From an uncultured Bacilli bacterium (lineage in GTDB: Bacteria > Bacillota_I > Bacilli_A > RF39 > UBA660), in contig CAKORH010000061.1 in the NCBI GenBank assembly GCA_934101235.1, positions 1 to 6,138 of the forward strand: 6,138 bases of DNA, written 5' to 3'. Both the position numbers and the translations under genes were made by a program. The notes beneath the pieces are model-generated. The model searched no databases. It saw only the letters and a program-made list of their open reading frames with translations, and was not told the DNA's origin. Shown here in pieces: positions 5,588 through 6,138 of the stretch. Numbering within the stretch: position 1 is the first letter of the stretch; each line of letters begins with the position of its first letter.

Positions 5588-6138
5588 TTATGAAACTTTA
5601 TATGGATTTGTTATTGTTCCATCTCCACTTGTTATTTTTACACTGGATTTAAGTGTTATGACTGGTCTAATTGCAGTTAATAACGTCAGATTCTCTTCTC
5701 CTACAATATCCCAACCTAATTCACCAGTTGTATCTATACCAAAAGCATGAACATTATAATATAAATCAAAGTCACCATCTTTATAAAATCTATTTAATGA
5801 TAATGTTATCCAATAATTTGAAGTTGCATTATTAATCAAATAATAATTAGAATTTACTACACTTCCACCACCTGCATACACTATCTCATCATATGTTAAC
5901 ATGCCTATTTTATTTATATCTGTTTCACCATCTGTTCCTGTAGTAACACATTTATATGATGGTGTTTTTGTTACCTCGTGTTTATTTTCAGCAGAATAAT
6001 AAAATGGTGTTTTTGAATTTATTAAATCACTTACTTTTCCTATAATTTCACCAGTATCTTGGTAATTATAACCATTTGTTAAATCACCTATACACCATGT
6101 ATCACTTTTTAATAATACTAAATCAGATTCATTTGTTA
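5588..6138 (-). CDS. C-terminal part of a paralogous surface protein, 5' end beyond the window
   Basis: The reading frame is open from the right edge (first whole codon at 6136) to TAA at 5588, giving 182 residues. The ATG at 5902 is internal, because coding sequence continues upstream without a stop. Features in order: SDTWCIGDLTNGYNY (11-25); PSYKC (59-63), pairing with the first Cys as in related proteins; IGMLTYDEIVYAGGG (77-91); YWITLS (108-113); a Gly/aromatic stretch around LGWDIVGEE; RPVITLKSS (157-165); and the tail GDGTITNPYKVS. This order (WC, KC, IG-L-T-DE-YAGG, YW-S, RPVI-LKS, GTxxNPY) is one I recognise from repeated extracellular proteins of uncultured Bacillota and Bacilli, all of unknown function; a lectin-like or formylglycine-enzyme-like fold is conceivable but is a guess. 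It is the upstream paralogue of the 420-aa protein, 126 bases away on the same strand, and closer to the family consensus than that protein. Its N-terminal signal region lies outside the window. Confidence 0.82.
   Translation of the reverse strand, partial: TNESDLVLLKSDTWCIGDLTNGYNYQDTGEIIGKVSDLINSKTPFYYSAENKHEVTKTPSYKCVTTGTDGETDINKIGMLTYDEIVYAGGGSVVNSNYYLINNATSNYWITLSLNRFYKDGDFDLYYNVHAFGIDTTGELGWDIVGEENLTLLTAIRPVITLKSSVKITSGDGTITNPYKVS
5599..5622 (-). repeat. 24-bp direct repeat, copy 2 (3' end of the partial surface-protein gene)
   Basis: Identical to 4210-4233. It encodes the shared GTITNPY tail shortly before the stop codon. Identity at nucleotide level, including third positions, contrasts with the poor conservation upstream of it in the two genes. 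Confidence 0.95.

Noticed and set aside
5550..5590. Terminator after the partial surface-protein gene
   Set aside because: Only a broken A/T stem with an internal bulge can be drawn, and no U-run follows it.
5588..5902. A separate 104-aa gene starting at the ATG at 5902
   Set aside because: The frame stays open upstream to the window edge, and the upstream residues (WC and KC motifs) belong to the same family pattern, so this ATG is internal to a larger gene.

Overview
The window is very AT-rich DNA from a low-GC Gram-positive bacterium. The closest fit is an uncultured, host-associated member of the class Bacilli (RF39-like, 'Mollicutes-like'). Three things point there. The pair of a SirA-like gene followed by yneF is in the same order and orientation as sirA (yneE)-yneF in Bacillus subtilis. 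HelD and MgtE are of Bacillota type. The right end carries Asn-rich surface proteins of a kind that is abundant in such uncultured genomes. All eight tryptophans in the called genes use TGG, no called gene has an internal TGA, and one gene ends in TGA. The ordinary bacterial code (table 11) is therefore the best reading, despite the Mycoplasma-like base composition.

Left part (1-2672, all minus strand): a probable three-gene transcription unit reading leftwards. It runs helD (RNA polymerase recycling ATPase), then a SirA-family protein (in Bacillus an inhibitor of DnaA), then yneF (small membrane protein, cut by the left window edge). The SirA-like gene most likely starts at a TTG codon at 610, because the upstream in-frame GTG lies inside its Shine-Dalgarno sequence.

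Middle (2673-4200): a short AT-only divergent intergenic region separates helD from a complete plus-strand mgtE, a CBS-gated magnesium channel/transporter. mgtE ends in a compact hairpin terminator. The hairpin is shared with the convergent gene on the other strand and its right arm overlaps that gene's stop codon.

Right part (4199-6138, minus strand): two tandem genes for secreted or membrane-anchored surface proteins. The right-hand one enters from beyond the window edge and only its C-terminal 182 residues are present. The left-hand one is complete (420 aa), has a strong sigma-A-type promoter, an N-terminal signal anchor or lipoprotein signal, and a C-terminal module related to its neighbour's. 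Both end in the same GTITNPY tail, encoded by a 24-bp stretch identical between the genes. Their function is unknown. This paralogous pair is the least understood part of the window; the rest is recognisable core or near-core biology. I found no CRISPR array, RNA gene, insertion sequence or prophage signature.
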